Source: Daucus carota subsp. sativus (lineage: Eukaryota; Streptophyta; Magnoliopsida; Apiales; Apiaceae). From it: a DNA stretch of 64,000 nucleotides. Below, piece by piece: positions 20,905 to 31,109 of the stretch (position 1 is its first letter; every line of letters begins with the position of its first letter). The stretch covers positions 27,416,517-27,480,516 of the forward strand of contig NC_030387.2 of the NCBI RefSeq assembly GCF_001625215.2, in the 5' to 3' direction. Position numbers and translations under genes: made by a program. The notes under the pieces are model-generated. The model worked only from the letters and a program-made list of their open reading frames with translations. It made no database searches and was not told where the DNA came from.

Positions 20905-21375
20905 CTAGAAGGGTGTATTGGATTGGGATTTTAAAGGATTTTTTTGCATTCATGAAATCCGAGGGTATTCGATTGGGATTGTTTGAAATCCATTATAAAA
21001 TCTTGAGGTATTCAATTGGGATTTTAAATTATGCCACAAAATCTGGTGGTATTCAATTGGGATTTTAAATTATACTTTAAAATCCGATGGTATTCAATTG
21101 GGATTGTTTAAAATCCATTAAAATCTGATGGTATTCAAATGCTGATGGATTTTTTTTCATTTCATAAAATGATGGATTTTGTGGCATTCTTCAGTGTATT
21201 TTAAGTTTTTTGAAATCCCACCAAATTCAATGGGATTTTGAAGCATTGTACCTAAATCCTATCAACTCTATGACATTTCATCAAGAATCCGCACAAAATC
21301 AAAATCCCATACAATCCATTAAAATCCATAGACTAAAAACAATGCATTAAAATCCCAATCGAATACACCCCGTAG
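20905..21375. repeat. MITE-like repeat with internal degenerate tandem units
   Basis: The ends are GGGTGTATTGGATTGGGATT and AATCCCAATCGAATACACCC, inverted to each other. Inside are four to five direct units of about 55-60 bp of the kind GGTATTCAATTGGGATTTTAAA. A diverged relative lies at 55440-55795 plus 56438-56560. No target duplication was identified, so the class is open. Confidence 0.7.
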
Positions 21376-21480
21376 GTTTATACTTAAAAAATTAATAGGT
21401 TTCTAAAATTGCGAGAAAGATCCAGACATAACTGAGTTAGAATTATACAGATGAGATGAGAAATCAACTAAGCTATATAT

Positions 21481-21727
21481 TGAAGAATATTTGAGCAATA
21501 TTTTTCGACAAGATTAAAAAGACCAACACAGGAATGACCAAGAATCTTCCTTTACAAAAGGAACAAGCAATAAAATTATACCAGTAACGACTAACAAGCA
21601 GTATTAGTGTAAACTGAAGAATGATGTTTTTCGAGAGGATTAAAAAAGAGCCAGCACAGGAATGACCAGAGTGTCTTCCTTGCGAAAAAGTGATAAGCAA
21701 TATTAGTCCTGGCGTTGGAACTAACAA
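21481..21727. repeat. Imperfect tandem duplication, period about 134 bp
   Basis: Both copies start TGAAGAAT (21481 and 21615) and share the segments TTTTTCGA-AGATTAAAAA and ACACAGGAATGACCA. The unit has no recognisable coding content. Confidence 0.7.
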
Positions 21728-22001
21728 AAGGAACAGAAGTTTTAGCAGTTGAAGATTAGTTGGCCTTCTTTAATGATTCTCTTCTCACTTGATTTTGGAC
21801 CACCAGAAACTTTACGACTTTCATTGGCCTTCTTTTAGAACAAGCTTGAGAGCCCTAGCTTTTGAATATATACAGGGAACACTTGACCATTTTCCACAAA
21901 AGTAAGTTAACAATTTAGATGCAATTTAGGTATCAATGTTATACTTCTGTCGCGTCACTGTTAAGATGACAGATCCAATGCTGTTCGACCAAAAAGAAGT
22001 A

Positions 22002-22175
22002 CTCCCTCCGTCTCAATTTATAGGTCCAGTTTGAAATTTTTTTTTATAGATATGGATTTTAATATTTCTGTAAAATATAGTTGTGTATTTTTAAGATTGT
22101 TTAATCTGAATAAAAGTTTAGAGCATTAAAATGCGTGTCGAGCAGTTGAAAAAAACTTAAATGAGACGGAGGGAA
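22002..22175. mobile_element. Stowaway-like MITE, short family C member
   Basis: 174 bp, ends CTCCCTCCGTCTCAATTTATAG and ATGAGACGGAGGGAA, TA on both sides. A second MITE begins 4 bp further on. Confidence 0.7.
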
Positions 22176-22179
22176 TATA

Positions 22180-22406
22180 CTTCCTTCATTCCAAAATAAT
22201 AGTCGCTTTGACTTTATGCACGTATTTGTGGTGTAAAAAAAACATACTTCAACACATTATTTTTGAAATTTTCTATTTCTGAATAAAAGTTTAACATTTC
22301 TATTTTTATTCAGAAAAAGAAAATTTCAAAAATAACATATAGAGATATGGTTTTTTTACATCTCAAAATACGTGCACAAAATATTATTATTTTGGAATGG
22401 AAGGAG
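22180..22406. mobile_element. Stowaway-like MITE, family C
   Basis: 227 bp, ends CTTCCTTCATTCCAAAATAATAG and, inverted, CTCCTTCCATTCCAAAATAATA, with TA outside. Nearly the whole element folds on itself around TTTAACATTTCTATTTTTATTC. Confidence 0.75.
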
Positions 22407-22529
22407 TACTAAGGAGCATCGATTCATCCAGACCGGACACCATCGGGTGCAACTTCACCGGGAAGCCCAAAAAGGATAATTCACAAATCGATACAGATAG
22501 AAGTAGTCAAGTAGAGGTTCCTCAAAGTA

Positions 22530-22795
22530 CCGCTCCCTCCGTCCCCTTTTACTTGTCCCTTTTGAAAAAATAACGCATCTTAAGAAAATGTTAGTTGTAT
22601 ATCTTGTTTTTATACATATCCCTAATAAATGTAATGAATTAGATAGAGTTGTGTATATATATATGCTAGTCAAACATTGGAAGTTGTTATTTTTTGAAAA
22701 AACATACAAAAAGTTGCTTTGAAAAGAGAAGTGGACAAGTAATTTGGGACAATTTTTTTTTTTCAAAGTGGACATGTAAAAGAGGACGGAGGGAG
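22530..22795. mobile_element. Stowaway-like MITE, family D
   Basis: Ends GCTCCCTCCGTCCCCTTTTAC and GTAAAAGAGGACGGAGGGAG. The arms read CTTGTCCCTTTTGAAAAAAT and its inverse. The exact left end is uncertain by a few bases. It is related to 40104-40353. Confidence 0.65.
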
Positions 22796-22799
22796 TATA

Positions 22800-23400
22800 A
22801 TACTTCTGTGTCTCAAATAATAGTCATTTTCATTTTTATACATAATTTAACTTTTAAAAAATATGTACTCAATCCACAAAAAAATTAATTATAAATAATA
22901 ATTTTTATTATCCGATCACCCACCAAAAAATACATATTCAAATCAAAAGTGTCAAAAGAAACAATATTTTTGATATCCAAAACACTACATAATATAACCA
23001 TGAATATTATTATAATTATAGTCCATCACAAATTCAATTCCGTTCAACTGTAATCCCAAAACACACATCTTGTCTCATCCGAAACAACTGATTTTACAGC
23101 AGCGCCAAAAATTAACCAAACCGTAAAAAACAATCGCACATGCATAAACCAAACAATCCCCAGTTTCTGTCCGTTGAAATCCTGAATCTTTGTCAACAAA
23201 AACTGGTAAGCAGAGATCCAGCGGCATGAGTAATTGTGTAAGAGTGACAGATCCTCTGTCTGGTACCTCAAAAGAAGTGTAGCTCAATAAAGCAACGTTA
23301 ACGGGTCCCAAGCCCCCTCTCTTTACCCTTTTCTCCACACATTCACACATTACATATAAACATTCTGAATAAAGTGAGCTCAAACTCATAAGCCCAGCTT
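22800..23400. other. Intergenic, likely upstream region of the kinase gene
   Basis: A half MITE (CTTCTGTGTCTCAAATAATAG) lies at 22802-22870. Beyond that no repeat or gene is supported. The overlapping minus-strand frames at 23044-23389 show no family likeness. Confidence 0.4.
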
Positions 23401-24039
23401 AAAAGATGAAATTAACGAGAACTAAATCAAACATAAACCATATCTAAGCAAACAGATATTCAAAAAGCAAAAGTGGATACTAGTACTACTTCTTCAATCA
23501 ATCACATCTTGCTTCACTTTATTTTTTTTAGAAGTAGTAGCTACATATACTCACTGTTATTCTCTCTTTTTATCTTATTCTTTCCCACATTTCAAAATCT
23601 TTATTTTGGTATTTTCATTATATATTTTTCTGGCTCTTGTTCAAGCTCTGTCTGTATCTGCATTTGCTTCTTGGCTTCTGGTATGTATTTTGAATTTTTG
23701 ATGTTCATTCTGGGTTTTTTGTTTTGAGGTTTGATGAAATTGGCTTGTGTGGAATTTGATTAAATTTGCAGTTATGCATGTTTGAATATAATTGTGGGTT
23801 TTTTAAGTTGTTTTTCTTGGAAATTTGATGTGCATTGAAATGGGCCAGTGTCAAATTTGAGTTGATTTTTTATTAAGGGTTTGTTGAAACTTGAAATTGT
23901 GATTGTGATATGTATTGTGTATTTGGCTTCTTCTGTTTGGGATATATGAGACAAAAATCTTAGTTTTGCTTCTTTTGTTTATTTATGTTGTTTTTTTTGA
24001 GTAATATGTTTTTTGGAGTTAATTGTAACTTTGATTCTA

Positions 24040-24710
24040 AGCTTTAACTATACTAGCCTTTAACCCCGTGCAAAGCACGGGCGGGTATATGATTCGTAAT
24101 TTATTAATTATAATTTAATTCTTAACACCATTTTATTAGTATTTTAGTATTAATGAATTGGATTTTAGTTAAATTATATTAACCAATTCGTTATATCTTC
24201 TAACGGAAATTTAGCTTTCACAATTTATTATCTGTAAATATTTTTCTATATTAATATGTGACAGTTTATTATTCAATTTAAATCAAAATTTTCATATTTC
24301 ATATATCTTCATATTACGTAATGGCTCGTGTTTGTAATGAAATAGAATATGTAAGTGTTAAATTTCGAGTAGAATATAATTAAAAAGTAGCGTCTTTAAT
24401 TATTTATATGTATTTTAGACAAAAGATATTCAAAATTGTATATTTATAATTAGTTATACGTTTATCTATAAGTAATTTTTAATATTAATACATGTTATTA
24501 ACAGTAGTTTCACCTTTTTTAACTAATTATAAATTATATTTAAAAAGATATTAATATACATAAGGAGTGTTTTTAGTATATGAAACTGTTTAATAGATAT
24601 CTACTTGTAGACTTTTAGTTTTAGAGGAGAGTACCAAACCAAAATTTTGTACGACTACAAATTACACCTATGTTGGCTTTTTATAGTATAGTATAGATAT
24701 GTTTGCAGGG
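24040..24710. repeat. Dispersed repeat in the kinase leader intron
   Basis: It begins CTATACTAGCCTTTAACCCCG and ends around TATAGTATAGTATAG, so the two ends are partly inverted to each other. Near the left end is a perfect hairpin CCCGTGCAAAGCACGGG (24065-24081), a motif seen in many dispersed plant repeats. No coding content. The class is unresolved. Confidence 0.5.
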
Positions 24711-25191
24711 TAATTTACTTTTTGATTTCCTGATCTGTAATTGGCCATGATGATTTTACTAGTGTTTCTATGACTGACAAATTTGTGGAGATACTGTAAT
24801 GAACTAGAATTGTTATTCTTTACATTTAGTTCGAGATGGTTCAAGTAAGATGTCGATAAGACTACTTACGGTGTAATGTTAGGAGAAGCGGGGAGGTAAC
24901 AAAGTGTTCCTTGACTAAATGTGGGTTTGATTCCTGTATCATCCCCGTCGTAGTGTAAATTAGAGGTTATCAATTAGTCAAGGCATTACAACTTTAATTA
25001 TCTTGAATACTTTGAACGAATGAAGTGTTAATGTGTGTAGGCGGCCTATTTGATTAAGTCAATTGGAGAAATTAATGTAATGTATTTTCGAATTAGTGAT
25101 TTTGGTTTAAACTGTAGACGTATTGACAAAATTAATACTATAGTAAAATCAGTTTTTCATAATTCTGCAGAGATCTTCGTTGCTAGGTTTC

Positions 25192-25235
25192 ATGTGATGA
25201 TATATACGATAAGCAAATATGCAAAGAGTTTTTGA
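25192..25235 (+). promoter_or_regulatory. Upstream start codons in the kinase leader
   Basis: Within 27 bases before the main ATG (25219) there is an ATG followed directly by TGA (25192-25197). It overlaps a second ATG at 25197 whose 12-codon frame ends at TGA 25233-25235, inside the coding region and out of frame. If the leader is spliced at the acceptor ending at 25170, both are in the mRNA and should lower translation of the kinase. Confidence 0.45.
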
Positions 25236-28200
25236 ATCAAAAGCTATTCCTGGGAAATTGCCTGCAACTGCCAAAATATCTAATGCACAATTGGCTATAG
25301 TAAGGGAAGATGTAGGTGAATATGAGCAAGATCCTAAAGATTTAAAATCTCAAAACTCTGCAAGAGCTTGGAAAGGAAAAGAACCTGTGCAGGAAAGTGA
25401 TGAACTGACTTTTGATGTTTTCACACTTAAAGGAAGCAGGGACTCGTTTAGTGATAGTGGCGCTGATTCTTTCCGTGGAGCTAGTCATCCTCCGGAGCCT
25501 GTTGATATGGATCTGATGAGGCCAGTCTATGTGCCCATCGGGCAAACCAAATCTGATGGCAAATGCTTGATTAAAAGTTTGTCCACGAAAGGCCCGTTTA
25601 TAGAAGATCTCTCAATTCGGGCTTCTGGGATCAAGAAAACTCCACCTTTTCTCGAAGAGGTTAATGAAGCAGGGGTGGTGATTACACCAGTTTCAGCTCC
25701 TCGTTCATCACATAATACTGAGAATTCTCCACACCCCTTAGACTCTGAGGAAAAAGAATGTGTTTGGGATGCCTCTTTGCCTCCTAGTGGGAATGCAAGT
25801 CCTCACAGTAGCATAGATAGTATAGGTGTTGGTAGTGCTATGAGCCTTGTGTATAGTTGTACCAGCACATATCGAAGTGACGGGATCATGAGTGATGGAA
25901 TGTTTAGTGTTGATAGGAATTATGAAAGTACTAAAGGAAGCAATCGAGGTGATTTTTCTCTTGAGAGTGGGAAAACCAGCATGAGCCGAGCAAGTGATAG
26001 TAGTGGCCTTAGTGATGATAGTAGTTGGAGTAATTTTACTGGGATTGCTAATAAGCCACACAAAGGAAATGATCCAAGGTGGAAGGCTATTCTTGCCATT
26101 CGATCACGGGATGGAAATCTGGGAATGAGTCACTTTAAATTGCTGAAGCGACTTGGCTGCGGTGATATCGGTAGTGTGTATCTCTCAGAGTTGAGTGGGA
26201 CTCGATGTCACTTTGCCATGAAAGTGATGGACAAGGCCTCCCTCGCAAGCAGGAAAAAGTTGACTAGAGCTCAGACTGAGAGGGAGATATTGCAGTTGTT
26301 AGATCATCCATTCTTGCCTACTTTGTATACGCACTTTGAGACTGATAGATTTACGTGCCTGGTCATGGAAAATTGTCCGGGTGGTGATTTGCACACCTTG
26401 AGGCAAAGGCAGCCTGGTAAACACTTCTCAGAGTATGCAGCACGGTATGTTATTGGTCGTAATGTTGATTGTGCTTAGTTTTTTTGTTGCTCTCATGATA
26501 ATATTCTTCCACAATTCATAATATTAAATTAAAATATAAATTGTTTTTTTTGCTAACAATTTTATATTACGGTTTCCATAAGTAAAACTCTGTTGTTACA
26601 GTCTACTTTGAGTTGACGTAGTGATGCATTTTGTGATAGAATTACGAGCCTTTGCTGCAGTCAAATATATGAGTAAATTGCTGGTTACATAAATAATATC
26701 TACACCACAGTTAGTGCAGTCGACAGGGTTCAGAAGTATACACAAATACACAAGAACTCGCACCCAGATATACACATGTTAGTGTGTGCTTCTAAAAGCA
26801 AAGACTGTGGTCTAGTGTAATGGAAAGCAGAGTGCATTGTGCCATTTTTCCGAAATTTACTGTATAGGCATTGCAAAATGTCCTAATATAATGATGTCTA
26901 TACCCATATGTTTTCCAGCATATATATTTTAACTAAGCTGGCCAAGTATTAACAACTTACTTTCGCATCATGCTTTGCCATATCATACTTTACAATGCCA
27001 TTTTCGTTTGTAATACATTTGCTTTTATAAATTAATGCGGAAAAATATGAAATCATAGAAAGTACAGTGGCGTCTCCCAGTGACCAGTGATATGGAACTT
27101 GGTCTTGCAAATCGAGGACTGTATGTTGCTGGGTGTCTTTCATCTTCTAGTTCATGTCATAAATTCATATATATGCTGAGTTGACATCGTTTCCTATTTC
27201 CTAATCATGTCATACATCTTTATGAGTACAAAAAGAATCTCCAAGAGATTAGCTATATGATTCCCTAAATTATAATTTTAAGGAATATACAATAAAAAAT
27301 CACTTCAGCAGAGTTCTGGTCATGGTCATTCCCTAAACATTTAGGATCCATTTTATTTTGCTAATAGATTTTGAATTTAATACTATAATAATAATAGAGA
27401 ACACAAATAGGGATTATTGTTGGAGTTGTCATTGAATGTAATCCTCAATTTTTAGAAATTGAATAGTGTATAATATATTTAGGAAACCTCACTGAGATAC
27501 TCTCGGAGATGCTCTGAGATTGGTAATCCATTAGACCTGTCACTTGTATGTTTAGCTATAATTTTGTTTTGTCTAATGCAATTTTGATTTTACTTTTCCC
27601 AATGGATTACTAAAAATGTACGCAATCTCTGCTCATTCATGGCATTCAGGTTTTATGCTGCAGAGGTTCTTTTGGCACTTGAGTATCTCCATATGCTAGG
27701 AGTTGTTTACAGAGACCTAAAACCGGAAAATGTGCTAGTACGTGACGATGGCCATATTATGTTGTCTGACTTTGATCTTTCCTTAAGATGTGCTGTGTCA
27801 CCCACACTCATGAGAAACTCAGCATTTGATTCTGATCCTTCAAGACGAGCTGCATTTTGTGTTCAGCCTGCCTGTATGGAGCCTTCAGCAGCATGCATAC
27901 AGCCAGCCTGCTTCCTTCCCCGATTTTTCCCTCAGAAAAACAAGAAAGGCAATCGAAAACCCCGAGTGGAGCCAGGTTTTCATGTAAACAGACTCCCTGA
28001 GCTCGTTGCAGAGCCTACAGCAGCCCGGTCCATGTCTTTTGTCGGCACTCACGAATACTTAGCCCCAGAGATAATCAAGGGAGAAGGCCATGGCAGTGCA
28101 GTTGATTGGTGGACATTCGGCATTTTCTTGCATGAACTACTCTACGGAAAGACCCCTTTTAAGGGAACAGGAAACCGTGCAACACTTTTCAACGTGGTTG

Positions 28201-28523
28201 GTCAGCAGTTAAAGTTTCCAGATTCTCCCCCAACAAGCTATGCCAGCCGGGACCTGATTCAAGCCTTGCTTGTGAAGGAGCCACAAAATCGATTCGGAGT
28301 GAAGCGTGGTGCAGCTGAGATCAAACAGCATGCCTTCTTCGAAGGGGTGAACTGGGCTCTGATACGCTGCAGCACGCCACCTGAGGTGCCGATGCCAATG
28401 GAACCTGAAGTCCCTGTAAAGTCTGCACCTATTGATCCAGTGGGGTTTGGAAGCAATAGTAAAAGAATGGTAGGGGCTGATATTAAGCCTGGTGGTAAAT
28501 TTTTGGACTTTGAGTTCTTTTAA
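25219..28523 (+). CDS. AGC VIII protein kinase, D6PK-like (two coding exons)
   Basis: Exon 1 is 25219-26444 and exon 2 is 27650-28523. The intron (26445-27649) has GT/AG ends and splits an Arg codon. The joined protein has 699 residues. Residues 1-300 are a Ser-rich, probably disordered N-terminus with many D/S clusters. The kinase domain runs from about 305 to 650: glycine loop [11 protein letters not shown] (G313, G315, G318), ATP Lys K335, catalytic loop YRDLKPEN with D431, and DFD (449-451) in place of DFG, the hallmark of plant AGC VIII kinases. The usual insertion follows, Cys-rich here (QPAC occurs twice), then [12 protein letters not shown]. The protein ends LDFEFF, a PDK1-binding type hydrophobic tail. 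D6PK relatives sit at the plasma membrane and phosphorylate PIN auxin exporters; whether this longer protein does so is inference. A probable non-coding first exon ends at 23680 (CTG/GTATGT), with an acceptor TTCTGCAG at 25170. Confidence 0.9.
27235..27516. mobile_element. Possible MITE in the kinase coding intron
   Basis: The ends GAATCTCCAAGAGATTAG and, inverted, GAGCATCTCCGAGAGTATC resemble the common plant GAGCATCTCC terminal repeats. No clear target duplication was found and the body is unremarkable AT-rich DNA. Confidence 0.4.
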
Positions 28524-29070
28524 TCGTTGGTAGAGTATTCTTAGGTTTGGGTCTCATACTGGTTTTAGTCATTAGTGGTCAGTTGATGCCACAAAATATT
28601 AACTAAGCCATGAATTTTTTTCCCTTGTTAATTTATACTCCTCTTACTGAACTGTGACAAAGGAAGTCTGGAATCTACTGCCAAGTCTTTACCTATGTGC
28701 TTCTAGACTTCAACCAATAGTTTAAGAAGAAATAAAAATGAAAAGATGTTAAGATTTTCAGTTATCGAAATTTGGATTTGCTCTCTTATACCCTGCTCCA
28801 GAATTTTTTTTTTTTATTATTATTATTATTTATTTTTGTTGAAAAGAAGAAGAGAAATGAAGAGAGTGCTAGAGAGTAGAGACAACAAAACAGTAAGAGG
28901 AAAGAAGACAATGTGAGAGAACAGAACAAATTTAATTAAACGCTTAGTGTGTTTGGAGTTTAATGTAGAAAATGAGATTTTCTTAAAGAAAACATGATAA
29001 GTGTAAGAGTATCTATTCAAATCATCCCATTTGTGGAGAGGAGATTTTGAAGAACACAAATTAAGATATA
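28524..29070. other. 3' flank of the kinase gene
   Basis: Holds the kinase 3' UTR, with an AATAAA-like signal near 28731. A (TTA)n microsatellite preceded by a T-run lies at 28807-28840. The minus-strand open frame here is low complexity. Confidence 0.5.
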
Positions 29071-29318
29071 CTCACTCCGTCCCTTTCATTTGTTTACAAT
29101 TTTTTTCACTACTTGACACACATTTTAAGGCTCATATAAAACATAGTTTCGTAACTTATTTCTGAGATTTTTTTTTTCTGTATAAAAATTCAAACATCAA
29201 ATTTTAATTCAAAAGAAAAAAAACTAAAACAATAATTTATAAAACTATATTTTGTAGGAGTATTAGAATGCGTGTCAAACTCTCGTTCCAAAATAAACAA
29301 CCTAAGGGACAGAGGGAG
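29071..29318. mobile_element. Stowaway-like MITE, family C
   Basis: 248 bp, ends CTCACTCCGTCCCTTTCATTTG and CCTAAGGGACAGAGGGAG, TA outside. The centre folds around TTCAAACATCAAATTTTAATTC. It sits between the kinase and the first ERF gene. Confidence 0.75.
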
Positions 29319-29630
29319 TAGTACAAAGTTTAATGTTGGTGAATACTTGCTGAAACAGCTAGCTTGGAATTTACTCCACTACACAAATTGATAGACCTTC
29401 AATTGTTCTAAGCAAGGAGAAAATTGATAACTAGGTGTAAAATGTCACAATTCACTAAGGCTGTGTGCTGCTTGAGACACAAGAAACATTGCTTCTTTTC
29501 CCCAAACAACATTTGTTGGATGGTCAAATATCAATTTTAGAAAACAAACCACAATTCGAAAGAAAAAGAATTCAACAAATCTCGTGTAACATTAAGAAAC
29601 TAACACTACCTAGTCACTGATGGTTATTTA

Positions 29631-30161
29631 TCATATGTGTAGTGTCAAACAAATCTCATCCTTTCTCCTCTTCTTCGGAGGAAGATCCTCCACAGAAGAG
29701 GCCGAAGCATACGCTTCCGCCACTGACCTATTCCTACTACTCACCCTGGTCGGCTCCGACGAGCCGATCAGGTGTGGAAAATTCAGCAAAGCTCGAGCAC
29801 CCCGCATCTTAAAAGCCGCTCTATCATAAGCCAATGCAGCATCTTCAGGCATCTCATAAGTCCCCAGCCAAACCCTACTCCCTTTCCTAGCCGGATCTCT
29901 TATCTCCGCAGCAAACTTGCCCCACGGCCTCCGCCTCACGCCTCTGTACTTCCTCACCTCTGAGGGACCATCCACGACACGCGCCACCACATTCTTGTTT
30001 TGTTCACTCTCATTCCCCATCTTCAGCATAATATCCTCTGAAACCTCATTTGCATTCGGCTTCCCTGGTTTCTGATACTTTGATGCTGCAAAAGAAATCA
30101 TTGACGGGAAAAATTCCGAAAATGATTTTTCATCGAGGAAAGAATGTTCGGTTTTTAACAT
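29631..30161 (-). CDS. AP2/ERF transcription factor, group IX-like (ERF copy 1)
   Basis: This intronless gene encodes 176 residues, a normal size for small ERFs. The AP2/ERF DNA-binding domain spans 71-129: [20 protein letters not shown], then WLGTYE and [11 protein letters not shown]. The hallmark residues A14 and D19 of the ERF subfamily are both present (FAAEIRD), so binding to GCC-box DNA is expected. A basic cluster PPKKRRK (161-167) is a likely nuclear signal. The protein ends CLTLHI, slightly like an LxLxL repression motif but not canonical. The domain is closest to group IX ERFs (ERF1/2/13 or ORCA type), which commonly respond to ethylene, jasmonate or pathogens. A related gene lies 11.2 kb away on the same strand. 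There is no acidic activation region as clear as in copy 2. Confidence 0.9.
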   Translation of the reverse strand: MLKTEHSFLDEKSFSEFFPSMISFAASKYQKPGKPNANEVSEDIMLKMGNESEQNKNVVARVVDGPSEVRKYRGVRRRPWGKFAAEIRDPARKGSRVWLGTYEMPEDAALAYDRAAFKMRGARALLNFPHLIGSSEPTRVSSRNRSVAEAYASASSVEDLPPKKRRKDEICLTLHI

Positions 30162-30673
30162 GGTTGGTTAAAAATATATTGGTCAGGTTTGATAATTATG
30201 ATGCTAATGACTTTCACTTGTGTGTGTTATATATGTACTGACTTAGCGCATGCAAGGAAGTTTCGAGTAGTGCAGGTGATTTCTCAGTATCTTTTTGAAA
30301 CCTAACATTCGGTCTAACTTGCAAATTAGGATTTGGAAATCAATATAATATATTATAAAATAACGAGAGAGGAGCGTACAAGTCAATGTTCAAACACAGA
30401 CTAATAGACTATAAATCACGTTTTAGCAACTAGCAGCAAACACCTAATTACCATGTAGTCTATTTTACGAGGATAATATTATTGTATTCGTTCTAGAACC
30501 CTGGGAATCTTCTCCTACCACTGGTTCTCTAGAAGGTGTTTAGAAGTCAAAGGTAAATCATTCTTACAAATAGGAGAAAACATATATAATTGTGGGAGTT
30601 GCACCGGCAGTGCGGACGCCAAATACGACTCTTTGCGATTATTCTCTGAGTTGTACTACCAACTAAATTAGTA

Positions 30674-30974
30674 CTCCCTCCGTCCCCCTCAATTGTTTAC
30701 ATTGGAGGAGGACACGGAGATCAAGACAATGTATAAGAAATGAGTAAAATTAGATAAAAAGTGGGTAAAGTGGTGGGACCTATCAATATTTAATAATAGA
30801 TTTGAGATAGTGGATAGTAGTGGGTGTAATAGTAGTTTTTATTGTTAAATATGAGATAGTAGGGAAAGAGAGTGGGTGTAATGATGAGAAAAACTTACTA
30901 TTTATAGTAACGTAAAGAAATAAGAGGGACATCCAAAATAGTAACGGTAAAGGTAAAGAGATGAGAGGAAGTAG
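30674..30974. mobile_element. Degenerate MITE, family B-like
   Basis: The left end CTCCCTCCGTCCCCCTCAATTG is clear and preceded by TA. The right end is eroded (AGATGAGAGGAAGTAGTA). The body (GTGGGTAAAGTGGTGGGACC) is the reverse of the family B core, so it is an old inverted-orientation copy. Confidence 0.5.
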
Positions 30975-31109
30975 TAACAAAGAGGCTTCGAGTTGTTCTA
31001 GTTTTAGGTAATTTCTGATAATTAATTTTCTTTAATATTTACTTTTTAATATATTATTATTATTACATTGCGCTAATAATATTTCACTAGCGAAATTCTC
31101 TATAATTTT

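Noticed and set aside
23473..23727. 84-codon frame beginning MDTSTTSS, near the likely kinase transcript start
   Set aside because: It is hydrophobic and low complexity and overlaps the probable leader exon and its donor at 23680; not supported as a protein.
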